Below, one piece after another: positions 1-10,989 of a stretch of 64,000 nt of DNA. The position numbers and the translations under genes were made by a program. The DNA lies in assembly GCA_009760855.2 (NCBI GenBank), contig WPIO01000010.1, positions 7,805,001 to 7,869,000 of the forward strand, read 5' to 3'. The DNA is from Cristatella mucedo. Lineage: Eukaryota; Bryozoa; Phylactolaemata; Cristatellidae. Position 1 is the stretch's first letter; every line of letters begins with the position of its first letter. The notes under the pieces are model-generated. The model was not told the DNA's origin. It ran no database searches and saw only the letters and a program-made list of their open reading frames with translations.

Positions 1-1500
1 AGGGACCACAATACGAGTACTTTCTAGTATTATTACAGCTTCCATCAGAAACATATTCACCGGAATTTCTTTAATGTAGTGACATACACGCCCTTCCTTA
101 TCACCGAATATTTTCATAGCTAATTTTCCCAAGAATCCAGAACCAAGTTTCAACGAGTGCGTATTGCAATTCGCCTGAAGCTGCGTTTTGGTTTGTAATC
201 TTTCCTCCCAATCCTCTCTCTGCACTTTTTATACTTTTGACTTGAGCAGTGGTAACCATCAATGAATCTACTGGACTAGGATAACATATGTAGCCCTAAA
301 CGGTAAAATTATAGTTAGTGGAGAAGCTACACTATTCACAATAACCAGTCTCTGATAGTCTAAGAGAATCACTTTCACTTCTACGTACATCTTCTATATT
401 AGTTTCAATCCTATGTTATATTAATTTTAATCATCTCGCATTCCATACAGGAACGTTTGTTTAAAGGTTTCTTTTATAGTTGGTGGTCTTCAAAATTTAA
501 TATCTAATCCGTGCTTTAATTATTTCCTATTTTCTGAAACGTTTGTAGTTAATTAATCGAAGCGATTCCCAAGCTATGTATTACGTTCTCAAACTTTTTG
601 AATCAATTCAGTCAACTTGGAATTCATTTCATTCACAGCTACCTCTTTTGACAGATCAATGTATACTTCTCGTTTCATAAGCTGCTTAAGATTTGTTATC
701 GCATTTGAAAGTCCGTTACTCTGCTATGCTTTTATTCTTTCTTCAGGTGTTTTCATATGATGTGCTTTCGCTGTACACATTGTTGTATCAATGATTGTCT
801 TTACAAACAATGCAATTTTTGAGGCTACGTATATTACTGTTCCTACTGTAGTGAATATTTCCTATGATGGTAGCCACTATAGCTGGAATTTCTGGAAGAA
901 ATCATCCTTACCCAACTTTTAGAAAAATCCTGTCTTCATGCTACAGGATCCAACTATGTCATATCTCATTGAACCTCCTCTTCAAACACGTCAGTTAGAA
1001 AAGCGCTAGGATTTTCATACCAATTGTCACGATCTCTCTCAGCCTCAAGCAGTATATCATGGATATACAGACCGATTTCTAAAATAGCAGTCATTTTTTA
1101 AACCCATCATTATTTGTATTCTTTGTTTCCAAATAGCGTAACCATACTTAGCAAAAGCGATATCGCCAACAATCTTCTTTATGAATAAAGCTAAATTGAG
1201 TATTCCCGTGATTACAACTAAACCTTTTCCTGCAACGCTCGTAACATTTCCAATTGCTTCAAATGCTTTAAGAGCGTTTATAATCATAGATGCTATCCTG
1301 TTAGACTCTCTCAAATTTAGCTTAGCTGCCAACTTTGGAGCATATTTTAAAACGCCTATAGCAACAGCTTTTGCATCTTTATTCACAGCATCCACTGCAA
1401 TCTTCGCTTTAGCAACTCCATCTTTGCCACTTTGTAAGTCACCAACAATCCTTCGTTTCGTTATCTTTATTGTTGTTCCAACTCAATAATGAACGGCTTT
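1..1500 (-). pseudogene. Unrecognised Polinton-region protein, broken
   Basis: Minus-strand coding traces run from about 1,500 to the window edge. The clearest open part is 1,395-1,057 (112 codons), with a hydrophobic stretch around GKGLVVITGILNLALFIKK followed by a basic tail. Further traces continue below 1,057 after several stops, with a lysine-rich, partly hydrophobic composition. I do not recognise the family. Position beside fibre-like frames and a viral-type polymerase suggests a structural or membrane-associated protein of the same element, but this is inference only. The plus-strand frame over the same bases (1,181-1,489) is probably a shadow. Confidence 0.35.
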
Positions 1501-1689
1501 GCCAATTTTAATAATGCTAGCTTTATTTAATTTTATAGGAAAATCTGTTGTCATCTGCTAATATTTCAATCGCATCGTTTGACCCGATAGCAGTTCTTTC
1601 TTCTGTGCATCACTCAAATTGAGAATCCTCTCCATTCTATACAGATACGTTGCTGACAACGATTGACCCTACATTGTTGACTGATTTGG

Positions 1690-3480
1690 ATATGGGTAAT
1701 AATACTTTAACTACCGTAGGTAAACCCACTCTAAGTAGTGATGCTATCCATCTAAGATATTTCCTATTGGAAAATTTCAAAGGCAGAAAAATCGTAAACT
1801 CTTAAGATGGAACGCCTAATAACGATGCTGTGACTAAACCGCAACTCGATTCTAAATTAGATAAGAAAGTTGGAAAGATGACAAGCCAGCTGAATTGCAT
1901 AAACATTGTAGGCACAGGGGAAATATCTATTGATAGAACTAGATTTCGAGATGAAAGACCATATACAATTATCAATCGAGGGTACTTAAAAATTAGATCT
2001 CAGTTTCTTAATGGAAACGCTACTGTAGCAATGTATATGGGAAACGCTAAAACCACAAACGTTAAGAGTCCGACTAACTGATCTGATTTAGTTATCATAT
2101 CTTACATACACAAAGTTTATAAAAACAGCTTTCATTCATGCGACACCTTTTTTGGAATGTATAGGCCAACGTTCTACAGTTTTTCAATAAGTCAAATGGT
2201 AAATGGAAATACGACAGATATTATACCTACGAAACTCACGCCTGACTATGTAGAAGTGATGGACATGAAAGGAAAATTATTGAGTTATCTGCTAACGATT
2301 CAAACTATCATTCCAGATTCTTTAGATTGGAATCCTGAAAACACTTCTGTATATTAGAAACTATACGGTGATCCTCATTGGACAAGATTGAATGACTCCA
2401 GCAATAAAGTTATGGCAGGGCAAGTTACACAATAAATGTGCAAGGCGCAATAAGTTAAAAGATTGACATGTCATACGTTGACATTGGAAATGATTAGTTA
2501 GATTTACTTATATTTACAAAGCTGTTAATACAAGGAATGCTCTTTTTTTAGAAAAGAGATGGTAGCAATGCTAGAAACTGTTTTCGCAAGACTGGAGACG
2601 TGATGTCAAGAACGCTAAACATGAATGGTAATAACATTAAAGGTTTGCCTGATGCTGCGGACGCTGGCGATGCAACCAACCAAAAATATGCATTAAAAAT
2701 TACGTAACTAAAGTTATCAGAGTTACAGCCGCAGACGGAGATTTAAAAACTAAAAAAAAATAATTCATTTGTATAGCGCCCCAAGAGAACTTAATCTCTA
2801 TTCAGGCGCTTTACATATGCCTCGGGGCTTGAGCCCACGACCTCAGCCAGACTTTGATCGGGGCGAGCAACTTAACCCCTGGACCAAACCAGATTTGGAT
2901 ATAAATAATCATCGTTTGATTAATCTCGCGAATACAGTAGACCGTAGCGAGGCTGCGACGAAGGATTATGCAGATAGAAAAGTTGCTATTAATAGAGATG
3001 ATAGAGTTAATGGTAACCTCTTTGTTGAAGGCACATTATCCGTGTATTCTGATTCCGATGGCGGTTTAGATGTACCTAACTTTAAATTTATGAAGACGCG
3101 TTTTCACTAAACTAGGTGATACGATGGTTGGTATTCTAGATATAAGTAACAACATGACAAGAATTGCAAAAGATCCTACCGATCCCAATGACGGTGTTAG
3201 GTTAGGCTATCTACAAATCTTTTAGATGGAAATTTTAAATTAGTAAACTGTAGAGAATATTACGATAGTAGCTTATCCGATTCATTAGCAGGAAAAACAG
3301 GATGGGTAACACAAATGCCAAATACCATCATTCCTAATGCAGGATTTGTTATAGCTGCATACTATACATTTCCAGGTCAACTTCTAGGAGGCTTTAACGT
3401 TATACCGCTATAGTAAGCCTGATCTTGATGGAGTGACGTGTGAAATGCTTGGAAGATATTATTTAGACTCTAATAACAAT
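1690..3480 (+). pseudogene. Fibre-like repeat protein of the Polinton element, broken
   Basis: Plus-strand frames at 1,830-2,081, 2,157-2,357, about 2,600-2,760, 2,890-3,110 and 3,108-3,480 share a repeat built around a leucine-aspartate-asparagine core. Examples are RTLNMNGNNIKGLPDAAD (about 2,607), DLDINNHRLINLANTVDRSE (about 2,898) and GILDISNNMTRIAKDPTDPN (about 3,130), each followed by a short D/A-rich stretch and a Tyr. Such repeats are common in phage and virus fibre or spike proteins that fold as triple-stranded rods, and occur in adintovirus-like elements. The frame is broken by stops, frameshifts and a reverse SINE at 2,762-2,892. Assigning it to a virion surface role is inference from the repeat pattern and the neighbouring polymerase. 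Confidence 0.5.
2762..2892 (-). mobile_element. tRNA-derived SINE, family 1, reverse orientation
   Basis: Read on the minus strand, the copy starts with a tRNA-like head (TGGTCCA near 2,885, then GGGCTCAAGCCCCGAGG near 2,830 as the B-box region) and ends in a tail that includes GGCGCTATACAAATGAATTA. Closely similar copies lie at 29,756-29,890 and 62,458-62,605. The tail is related to the 3' end of the L2-like elements in this window, which suggests the SINE borrows the L2 machinery. It sits inside the Polinton fibre-like frame and so post-dates it. Confidence 0.75.
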
Positions 3481-3559
3481 TTTGTTTAAAATATACTTAG
3501 TGTAATATGAGCAACACATTTGAGAGATCCTGTAATGATTGATGTTTAAATAGGCCTAT

Positions 3560-4585
3560 AATTTTGAATGGCATTACAAAGACTCGATCCAGTAATGCTT
3601 GGAACGTTAGATCTAGACAATAATAGAGTAATTGATGCGGGTTTGGATATCGATTTAGATGATGTGCTCAATACAGATATTATGGAGTCAAATTTCATTA
3701 GAAAAAATTGAGAAGATCTAATAAGAAGTAATCTATTAGCCTTTAATAAAAGATACGTAAAAGTATCCAAAGCATTAAATTGAAATGATGGATTTACTAA
3801 ATCATATGCAGATACGAAATTAACAAATGAAAAGATATAGCTAAGAGATCTAAGCTTACTCTTAGTGTGGGTAATACACTTCATAAAACGTTACTTTTAG
3901 AAGCTAGTATATGCGATATTGATACACAGGTAGCAGACAGGTATAGTATACTTACGACAACATTTACTGAATCAAGGAACTTTAACAGTACAACACGGTT
4001 AGGCTATTCAAGAACCTTTAGTTTTGCTTCCTAGAAATATGCAAGCGAGAAGAATGGTTAGAGACCTTAGAGTTCCGGACTAAAAAAATGTTGGCATCAA
4101 AGATGTAAATACTCTATCAAGGCTATCATCAGTTGTAAGACCTCCACTATTAAGTTATACAATCATTAAACTTATGATTAGCGAACTAAGATTGGTTCAA
4201 CCTACACGTAATGAATTTGCAACGAACAATGGTCTTTCTATATTAGTAAGTGAAGGAGTGCGCAATTCAGATGATAATTATGATGATTCTGTAGGATCAC
4301 GTCCAACGGTATTCCTTAAAAGTATGAAATTCTCATTATATATTCCATCTGATTCGATAATTGTAGACTTTAATTATTATTATGCAGTAAAATCGTTTAA
4401 AAGATCCTTATTCTAGTACTAATATGCAAACTCTAGATGCGTCAATAATTAGCAACTCAACTTGGGATCATATAGTTCAAAATGTATGCGAGGATAAAAC
4501 TGCCATAACAGATAGGGTCAGAGGATATGCCATATGGTCAAAATTGGTTCTGCCAGCATATCTCCCGTTTAATCAGCTTGAAACC
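3560..4585 (+). pseudogene. Further fibre-like/structural frames of the Polinton element, broken
   Basis: A second run of plus-strand traces begins with the same repeat type (GTLDLDNNRVIDAG near 3,598) and continues in fragments through 3,900-4,100. The best open stretch is 4,174-4,416 (80 codons, starting MISELRLVQPTRNEF), and readable sequence continues in another frame to about 4,585, where an L2 retrotransposon copy interrupts it. No catalytic motif is visible and I do not recognise the family of the 4,174 part. It may be the C-terminal head of the fibre-like protein or a separate gene. Confidence 0.4.
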
Positions 4586-4587
4586 TA

Positions 4588-5422
4588 GGTGTCATGTTCC
4601 AAAGTGACCTCTCGTTAGACGGCCACATCAGCTCCACAGTCAAGTCTGCTTACTTTCAGCTACATAACATTGCTAAAATTCGGGTTTGTTTAGATAAGGA
4701 TACCTCGTTTAAGTTGGTCCATGCATTCGTGACATCCCGTCTTGACTTCTGTAACTCACTGCTCGCTGACCTACCGGCATGTGCAATCAGGCGATTACAG
4801 ATGGTGCAAAACTCTGCAGCTAGGCTTGTCTGTCGTGAGCGTCGCAGTTGCCCCATCACACCCCTTCTCGCCGACCTGCACTGGCTACCAGTCAAGCAAC
4901 GGATCGACTTCAAGTTCTTGTCACTCACTTTTAGGTCCCTTCATTCTTTGGCTCCAGCCTATCTCTCAGATCTACTCCCCCACCAAGCCAAGCATCGTAC
5001 CACCCGCTTTTCGGAATCCAAAAGTTTACCACTACATCGTACAAACCTCAAATCCTTTGGAGACCGTGCATTTAGCTCGTATACTCCGAAAGCCTGGAAC
5101 TCCCTCCCGACTTGCATCAGAACATCCTCTGACTTGACCACATTTAAAAAGAACATAAAAACACACCTATTTGGGACAGCATTTAGTGGGTCCCTGTGAT
5201 TCGTCCATCACACGTGCTTATGCGTGCTGACACTGTGCATGCTGCCACTAACCACACTTGCATGCTGACCCTGTGCATGTCACCCCTAAACATTTTATTC
5301 ATGTTTATCAAGCATGATATTACTCACGATTCAATCGCGCTTCCCTTTGCAGCAAATGTGAAGCGCCAAGAAAGAGATTGAGTTCTCTGAGGGCGCTTTA
5401 TCAAGTGCATTATTATTATTAT
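4588..5422 (+). mobile_element. 5'-truncated L2/CR1-like retrotransposon copy (RT C-terminus plus 3' tail)
   Basis: An open frame at 4,594-5,199 encodes 201 residues of the C-terminal part of a non-LTR reverse transcriptase ORF2. The segments VQNSAARLVC, LHWLPVKQRIDFK and GDRAFSSYTPKAWNSLP are typical of the L2/CR1 lineage after the catalytic core. The catalytic part itself is missing through 5' truncation. Downstream is a 3' UTR with AAGCGCCAAGAAAGAGATTG and GGGCGCTTTATCAAGTGC, ending in an (ATT)n tail at about 5,422. This is the best-preserved copy here of a family also present at 39,009-39,648 and 54,826-55,677. It is inserted in Polinton sequence and is the youngest-looking large insertion there. 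Confidence 0.85.
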
Positions 5423-5429
5423 GATTAAA

Positions 5430-6190
5430 AGTGACTGAATTAACAATAACAGTGGTTGCTGCTGGAGCTGTCTATGGAACGATTGGAACTTGTCCTATCT
5501 CGATACTAGCAGACACTTTCGTCTGACGCGAACACATACCCGTAGAGAGGCTTGTCAAAACTGCATACACCTGATCCTTAATGATGGGTTTTATATCAGG
5601 CTCAACACCACTAAATCTGCTAATGAGTGTGGATACTGCAAGAGTTTGATTTGAAAGCCAAGTGATGTAACTGCTAATCTCACTATCCTGATCCAGCCTA
5701 TTGTCAATCTGAGTCCTAACGTTAGCCTCCAAATCAGCTGTAACTTTGGAATTGCCAGTATTGATGAGATTCTGAGCTTCAGTCTCACACTAAGCTATAT
5801 AAAACTTTTTCACATACGTATCAGTAAATACGGAGATGTCAGAAGCGAGCGTTTGAGCATAGGAAGGAATGAGTTTCAATTTAACTAGGTAATCGATGCG
5901 TAGCTTCAGTTTCTAAGATTTAGTCGCATCGTCAGCAATGGTGATATCAGTCGCAGTGGTAGTAGCAGCTGGCATAGACATTTTCTTTTCTATAGTGATG
6001 TAAAATATTAGGAAGGTCAACTTGAGAGTGGTTCAATCGTCTCTCATATTCTCGTAAATTTTTAAAGACAGATTCATTCCTATATAAACGTAAGAAATTA
6101 AGTAGACTCATTTGACGCAATCGAAATGATTTACTAGAAGTACTACGCTTACCAGGATCTTCATCGCTGCTAGCGTGTGGATACAGCATT
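5430..6190 (-). pseudogene. Unrecognised Polinton structural-type frames, broken
   Basis: Two minus-strand traces lie between the L2 copy and the polymerase. One, about 5,975-5,470, includes an 86-codon open part (5,732-5,472) rich in Asp, Ile, Ser and Leu with heptad-like spacing. The other is 6,189-5,947 (80 codons, starting MLYPHASSDEDPGK), basic and rich in Arg, Leu and Asn. Neither shows a family motif I know. Their strand and closeness to the polymerase suggest they belong to the element's own gene set. Confidence 0.35.
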
Positions 6191-8499
6191 CCAAATGGTA
6201 TCGCTTGCTTTCAAACGCTGAGAGTGCAATCGTTTTTAGCTAATCGTATATAATTTGGTCTTTACTCTGATACCTAACCTGACGTGATACCAACTCTTCC
6301 TTAGTTTCCAAAGTATTCTTATACTTCTTATAAGTCAAACTCTTCACTAAAACATATTCCTGTAAACCCTTTGCTTTCTTTGCAGAACATTCAATTCTAA
6401 AAGTTCCGTACAGCAGTTTCTTGTATACATTCATGGAATACAACTTCGGCTTTAGAAAGAGACCTTCCTGTAAAACAACATCCGTAGAGTTATTAGGTAT
6501 ATCATCTTTATACTTATCAGAAACTTTCTCCTGAAACTTACCGACAGTCTTCTTATTACTCTTGATAATGGCAGCTATTTAGCATTGCTCTATAAATAGA
6601 AGTGTGTAAAGGATTATATGTTTAAGTCCAACTGATGAGGATACTCCTCGAAGTTGTTTATACAAAATTTCAGTAAATATCCTCATTACTAATGAATCTT
6701 GTATCTGTGTAGGCGAGTTTTATTTTCACCCCATAACGATCTTTCATTACTTCGTAATCATATTTTTGTAATACGCGCCTTAGAAATATCCAATATAGCA
6801 AACCAAAAATAGATTGGCTTATTAAGTTTCACTCTAGACTTACTAGTTTTGACAACTACCAAATCCTTACTAAATATTATCAAATGAACGCGTCTAGGAC
6901 TGCTTTTCCTTTTTTCTAGAAGCTTATCACCACTGTCTTTTCTAACTAACTCTATATTAGTCCTACCCCGGACATTCTTCATCGTCTTTCCAAAGAAGAC
7001 ATTATTTAACAACTTAAAGTAATCTTTTTCAAAATCGTTATTAAAAGCATTTTTAAGTTTAGTGTTATATTCAACATGAGACCTCAATCAATCCTCTTAA
7101 TCAAAACTCTTAACTATATGATTCCTTTTTAGCACATAAACCTGATTAAAGCAAAACTGAAGATAACGATAATGAATTATATATTTCTCTTTAAGAAGTA
7201 AATCCAAACCAAATATCTCGGATAAATCGTCTTTCTTTTTGAAACTCTTCTGATACTCGGAATGTTCTTCCGCTTTTACTTGCCGTCATTTAGACAGTAG
7301 TGGGTAATCATAGAATCTATCATGTTCATCAGTCGGACATTCAATGTCGACTTCTAAGAATATGCCCTTCAAATAGTTTGCTTTCATTTTCTCTATAGTT
7401 TCTTTAGTTACCTTTGATACTTCCTCTTCTGTTAAGAACTTGGAGCTAGAAGTTGGAAGATATTCAGTCTTCGCTTGACTATAAAGAGCAATGACATTGA
7501 ACTACAATTACTACGACTTTTTCTTATTAGGATCATAATCACGGCAAAATTCCTCATTACCTTTCAGGTGACTTTTTAAAATTCGAATCATTCCTGCTCT
7601 AATACCCATTTCTAGAAACTGATACGCTTCAACATCAGTCAGTAGCTCAAGTGTTTTATGACTACACTTTAAACCTGAAACCCGAATTATTCGTGGTGTA
7701 GTTAGAAAATGAGCGGAATCTAAGGTTAGAATGGATTAAATTTCTAAACCTTTCGAATACATGAGCTAGTTGCAAAACATCTAACTTTAGACACATAACG
7801 TGATACTCACCAAGATTCTTTAACTTCAGAGTGTTCCAAACATTACTGTGCGTGCTCACGTACTTCCTTCCTAATCTCCTCAAATTTCTCCTTATTTTAC
7901 TTGCAAGTATTTCTATATCAGCCGCCTTAGCCTGGAATTAAGTTCTTTAGACTTAGGCAATTTATTCACTTCAAACTTTGAGAAGGCAGTCATATACTCA
8001 TATGGATAGATACCCTTCTCTTTTTACAAAACTCAGAAAACTAAGATCTTTATACTGTCTTCTAGTTATCTTAAACTCATCTCCAGCTTTATTTAAATTT
8101 CCAATGAGTTTTTCTGTAGAATCTCTTATATATGTGCAGAATCCTTGAAAGGTTTAAACTTCCAAAATCCACAGTGAGGTATTTCTCCGTGTAGTTGGCG
8201 ATTACCTTCTTCTAATGAGCATCAAAACACAACTCTTAAGTTAGCACATGCGCATCATAGCTTTTTAAGTTATAGAAATACACAAGAAGCTTAAATCTAT
8301 CAGGAATAATTCGCAAGTTGAGATTGCAATCGTTATGAGATGCACCATGACACTTTCCAATAAAATGACAGTGATCTAGCACTTTATCTCCATCTAACCC
8401 CTGATCGCGCATCCAACATGCATCAAAACTTTCATAATCAATCTTCTCTGTTTCAGTCATGGAAGACTGATCGTACCTTCCTTCTCAAATAGGGTAAGC

Positions 8500-8815
8500 A
8501 TTAGTGTCGTTCGGTTCGCACAGCAGAGAGCCAGCCGATGAACAACACTAACAGTTTAGTATGCGACGCACGGCTCTCTTAGCCCCTTCTACTCGACTCT
8601 CCTCTCTTTGACTGCTGCTGTCCCCTGGTCGACTCCGATGATTCATCTAGGAGGACCACAACTGTGAGCCTGCCGACTCTGATGGTAAATCCACCATCTG
8701 TTCACCAGCGGTTACCGGCCTGTGTCCACCCCACATCACAGGCGGACCACAGCGGTGCCTCGGCCCCTCTCGTCGATGCATCCTAACAGCTGTTCACCGG
8801 CGGCTTGTCAGTGGA
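8500..8815. repeat. GC-rich inserted block inside the polymerase pseudogene
   Basis: About 315 bases of GC-rich DNA interrupt AT-rich polymerase sequence and code for nothing recognisable. The word CTGTTCACC followed by RGCGG occurs twice (8,698 and 8,791), and variants of GACTCC/GACTCT GATG recur at 8,631 and 8,677, so the block may itself be internally repetitive. The most likely explanation is insertion of another non-autonomous element, but I see no clear target-site duplication or terminal inverted repeat. Confidence 0.45.
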
Positions 8816-9555
8816 GTCTGCATACAATTGAACTAAAATTAGGTCATTTTTAATACGAGAAAGATCTCTCAGTAAACTATTAATTAGTTTTTTTAACGCT
8901 GCTAGAACCCCTAAATCACTTGAAGCTATAAACATTTGACTTATGATCAACCATAACGTAAGATCCAAAACATTGAACATGTCTCTGATACGCTCCTCTA
9001 GGGTATATATGGGCATTCTTATCCCAATCTCTAACATTGTCTAACAAACACTCAAAATCTGCTTGAGCCACATGTGGAACTTTTAACATCTGTTCAAATT
9101 CCCGAAAATAACACGAGTAAAATCTTCTCTATCCTTAGGTCTAGGCATTAAAGGTATACCTTCACCAGCATTCATAGACCTACAATCTCTAACGTGAGAA
9201 TAGAGTCTTTCCTTAGCGGAGAATCTATATGAAAATCTCTTTCAAAATATTTGTCCACTACAGCTTCCATTAATTCGATATAAAGACGTAAGAAATTCAT
9301 AATAAGAGCGTGATATGAATTGCTCTTCAAAGCATTCTGATAATATAGGAGCTCAACATGAATTTCCTTCTCCTCTTTAGCGATAAACAGTGGATCTAAC
9401 GAATCAGAAAACTCGTAAAGATTAATACTAATATCGAATAAATTGTCAAGTTTCAGTATATCGTTAGCATCAAGAGAATTAGCTGAAATATTAGAATCAC
9501 GAAACAGCTTTTTTTATCTTAGGTAGATGGGAATAAATATTATTGAGAAGTGCTT

Positions 9556-9653
9556 TCAATTTCCCTTTGCAGCAAATGTAAAGCGCCTAGAAAGAGATTG
9601 AGTTCTCTGAGGGCGCTTTATCAAGTGCATTATTATTATAATATTATTATTAT
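9556..9653 (+). mobile_element. L2 3' tail, severely 5' truncated
   Basis: About 95 bases match only the end of the L2 copy at 4,588-5,422: CCCTTTGCAGCAAATGTAAA, then GCGCCTAGAAAGAGATTGAG, then the GCGCTTTATCAAGTGC block and an (ATT)n tail. It is inserted in the N-terminal part of the Polinton polymerase. Confidence 0.8.
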
Positions 9654-10095
9654 CCGCTGTAGACTCTGTATGGCCCTCTCTCCAATGCATTCCTCCAAGT
9701 ACATACCAAAGAGCTCATGGATTGTCACCTACATTCTTTATATTTACAACAGCTCTCGTATTATTGATCTCCTCTGGTAGCGGAACATGACTGGATCTAA
9801 CTTGAAGACTCAAAGAAGAGAGCTTGGCATACAATACCCCAATAGCCATACAATTCCAGCCAGATCCGTTCTCGTTCGATTGCTCAAGCTTCTCCTCAAA
9901 CAATCTCAACTGACGCCTTATCGCAGACAAAAACTCTGAAACCTTGTTGAGATTAGTCTGACCTCCATTGGCATCATATCAAAATCATCATTCCCGTAAG
10001 CATAAATTTGGATGCATTGTCATCTTAGCGCATCCAAACTTCGCAATACACTTTTTCACTATTGAAATAAAAACGGGTGAATATCAATTTTGCAA

Positions 10096-10480
10096 TTAAT
10101 CAAAGTCAACATATCTATATAAAAAACCACGAAAATCATACACAGCTTTCCTACCATCACTCCTTTTACGACCTAAGAACCAAACGCTGTAATCAATTCT
10201 ACCCAATCTTTTAATCTCCTTCTCATAAGCCGGAGTTCTATACGTGGGCCTACTAGAATTTTTAATATTAGCAGCAAAAACAGTTGATGTAGTACTACTC
10301 TTATGATCCAACAGTAAATTCAAATCGAAATTAGAATCTAGCTATAAATTCAAATCAACATTAGAACAAAGATACTTTAATTGTATACCAGTTTTCTTAT
10401 GAACCAGGTCTCTAATCCTGCTATCATATACAGAGCATCTAACACCCGACCTTCTTGCGATGTTCATAGTTCGGAATCGC
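10096..10480 (-). pseudogene. Unrecognised Polinton-edge frame
   Basis: A minus-strand trace from about 10,470 to 10,096 includes an open part at 10,323-10,096 (75 codons) that is basic and rich in Arg, Tyr and Ser, with GRIDYSVWFLGRKRSDGRK. It lies just upstream of the polymerase N-terminus, on the same strand. I do not recognise it. It is the last readable frame before the AT-rich element gives way to CpG-rich host DNA. Confidence 0.3.
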
Positions 10481-10549
10481 ATGCTTTACAGTAAAATAAA
10501 TTTTATTTTATTTAAAACTAATTAAAGCAGATGTCCTCTAACTTAACTC

Positions 10550-10989
10550 AAATGGGTTACTGACTAAGTAGAATATTGCCACATCGCCATTGAAGGTCTC
10601 CAACCGGTTCAAACCGGTTTGAACCTTCAGTAGCTATGTGTTGACTTTCCACCTACTCGGCGGTGGGTCAAGGAGCCGATCGTATCTAATATCCTTTTAG
10701 ATAATGTCCACACCGCGTCGACCCACTTACCCGGTAGTCGCTATACCAATTCTGCGGACTTTTTGCCAATGTAATCAAGTCGATACGTCCAAGTTACACG
10801 GAATATCATTTTATATAAATAAACTCTCGAAACTGCTACCGGCTCTTTCTGCGGTCGCGGGCATCCGAGAGCCCCAAGAGGCGATTAGCGGACTGGCACT
10901 AGCCACTTCCGAGCCTTCGTGGTCAACGCGCCTGCGCCCGGTGTATTCGCAGTATTGGTGAGGTCGCTACTGGGCGCGCGTCGGCTAAA
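10550..10989 (+). promoter_or_regulatory. CpG-rich putative promoter and 5' UTR of the tetraspanin gene
   Basis: Between the AT-rich Polinton and the tetraspanin start codon the sequence becomes GC- and CpG-rich (for example around 10,850-10,990). No TATA box is placed convincingly. The assignment rests on composition and on position directly upstream of a coding first exon. An open frame at 10,704-10,961 has no recognisable product and is treated as untranslated or chance. Confidence 0.35.
10606..10625. repeat. Perfect 20-base palindrome at the Polinton/host junction
   Basis: GGTTCAAACCGGTTTGAACC is its own reverse complement. Further pairing outside it (TGAAGGT at about 10,591 with ACCTTCA at about 10,623) makes an imperfect longer hairpin. 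It lies about 365 bases upstream of the tetraspanin start codon and close to the right edge of the Polinton. It could be a dimeric transcription-factor site in the promoter region or an element end; the sequence alone does not decide. Confidence 0.6.

Larger units (their letters stand above)
6240..9930 (-). pseudogene. Protein-primed family B DNA polymerase of the Polinton element, inactivated
   Basis: Read from high to low coordinates, a broken polymerase is recognisable. The N-terminal region at 9,930-9,715 includes NENGSGW and a segment ending AVVNIKNVGDN. An exonuclease motif I, ADFECLL, lies at 9,062-9,042 with both acidic residues present. A conserved His/Cys-containing segment at 8,460-8,236 reads LDHCHFIGKCHGASHNDCN, followed by NLKSYDAH (exonuclease II-like). 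An exonuclease III-like LKLDVLQLAHVFERF lies near 7,800. The polymerase-domain motif FEKDYFKLLNNVFFGKTMKN is near 7,080-7,000. In the catalytic motif at 6,711-6,694 the first Asp is kept (6,705-6,703) but the second is replaced by Arg (6,699-6,697). Many stops and frameshifts, an L2 tail (9,556-9,653) and a GC-rich insertion (8,500-8,815) also break it. In intact elements this enzyme copies the element DNA from a terminal protein primer. Confidence 0.8.
1..10500. mobile_element. Decayed Polinton/adintovirus-like element (left end outside window)
   Basis: About 10 kb of AT-rich DNA, clearly different in base composition from the sequence to its right. It holds a protein-primed family B DNA polymerase on the minus strand (about 9,930 to 6,240), fibre-like repeat frames on the plus strand (about 1,700-4,560) and several unrecognised small frames. 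This combination is typical of Polinton/Maverick elements and their adintovirus relatives, which are integrated virus-like DNA elements of animals. Every frame is broken by stops and frameshifts. Later insertions are a SINE at 2,762, an L2 copy at 4,588, a GC-rich block at 8,500 and an L2 tail at 9,556. I could not identify an integrase, packaging ATPase, protease or major capsid gene; these may lie left of the window or be lost. The right boundary, near 10,480-10,550, is inferred from the change in composition, and no terminal repeat was seen. Confidence 0.8.
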
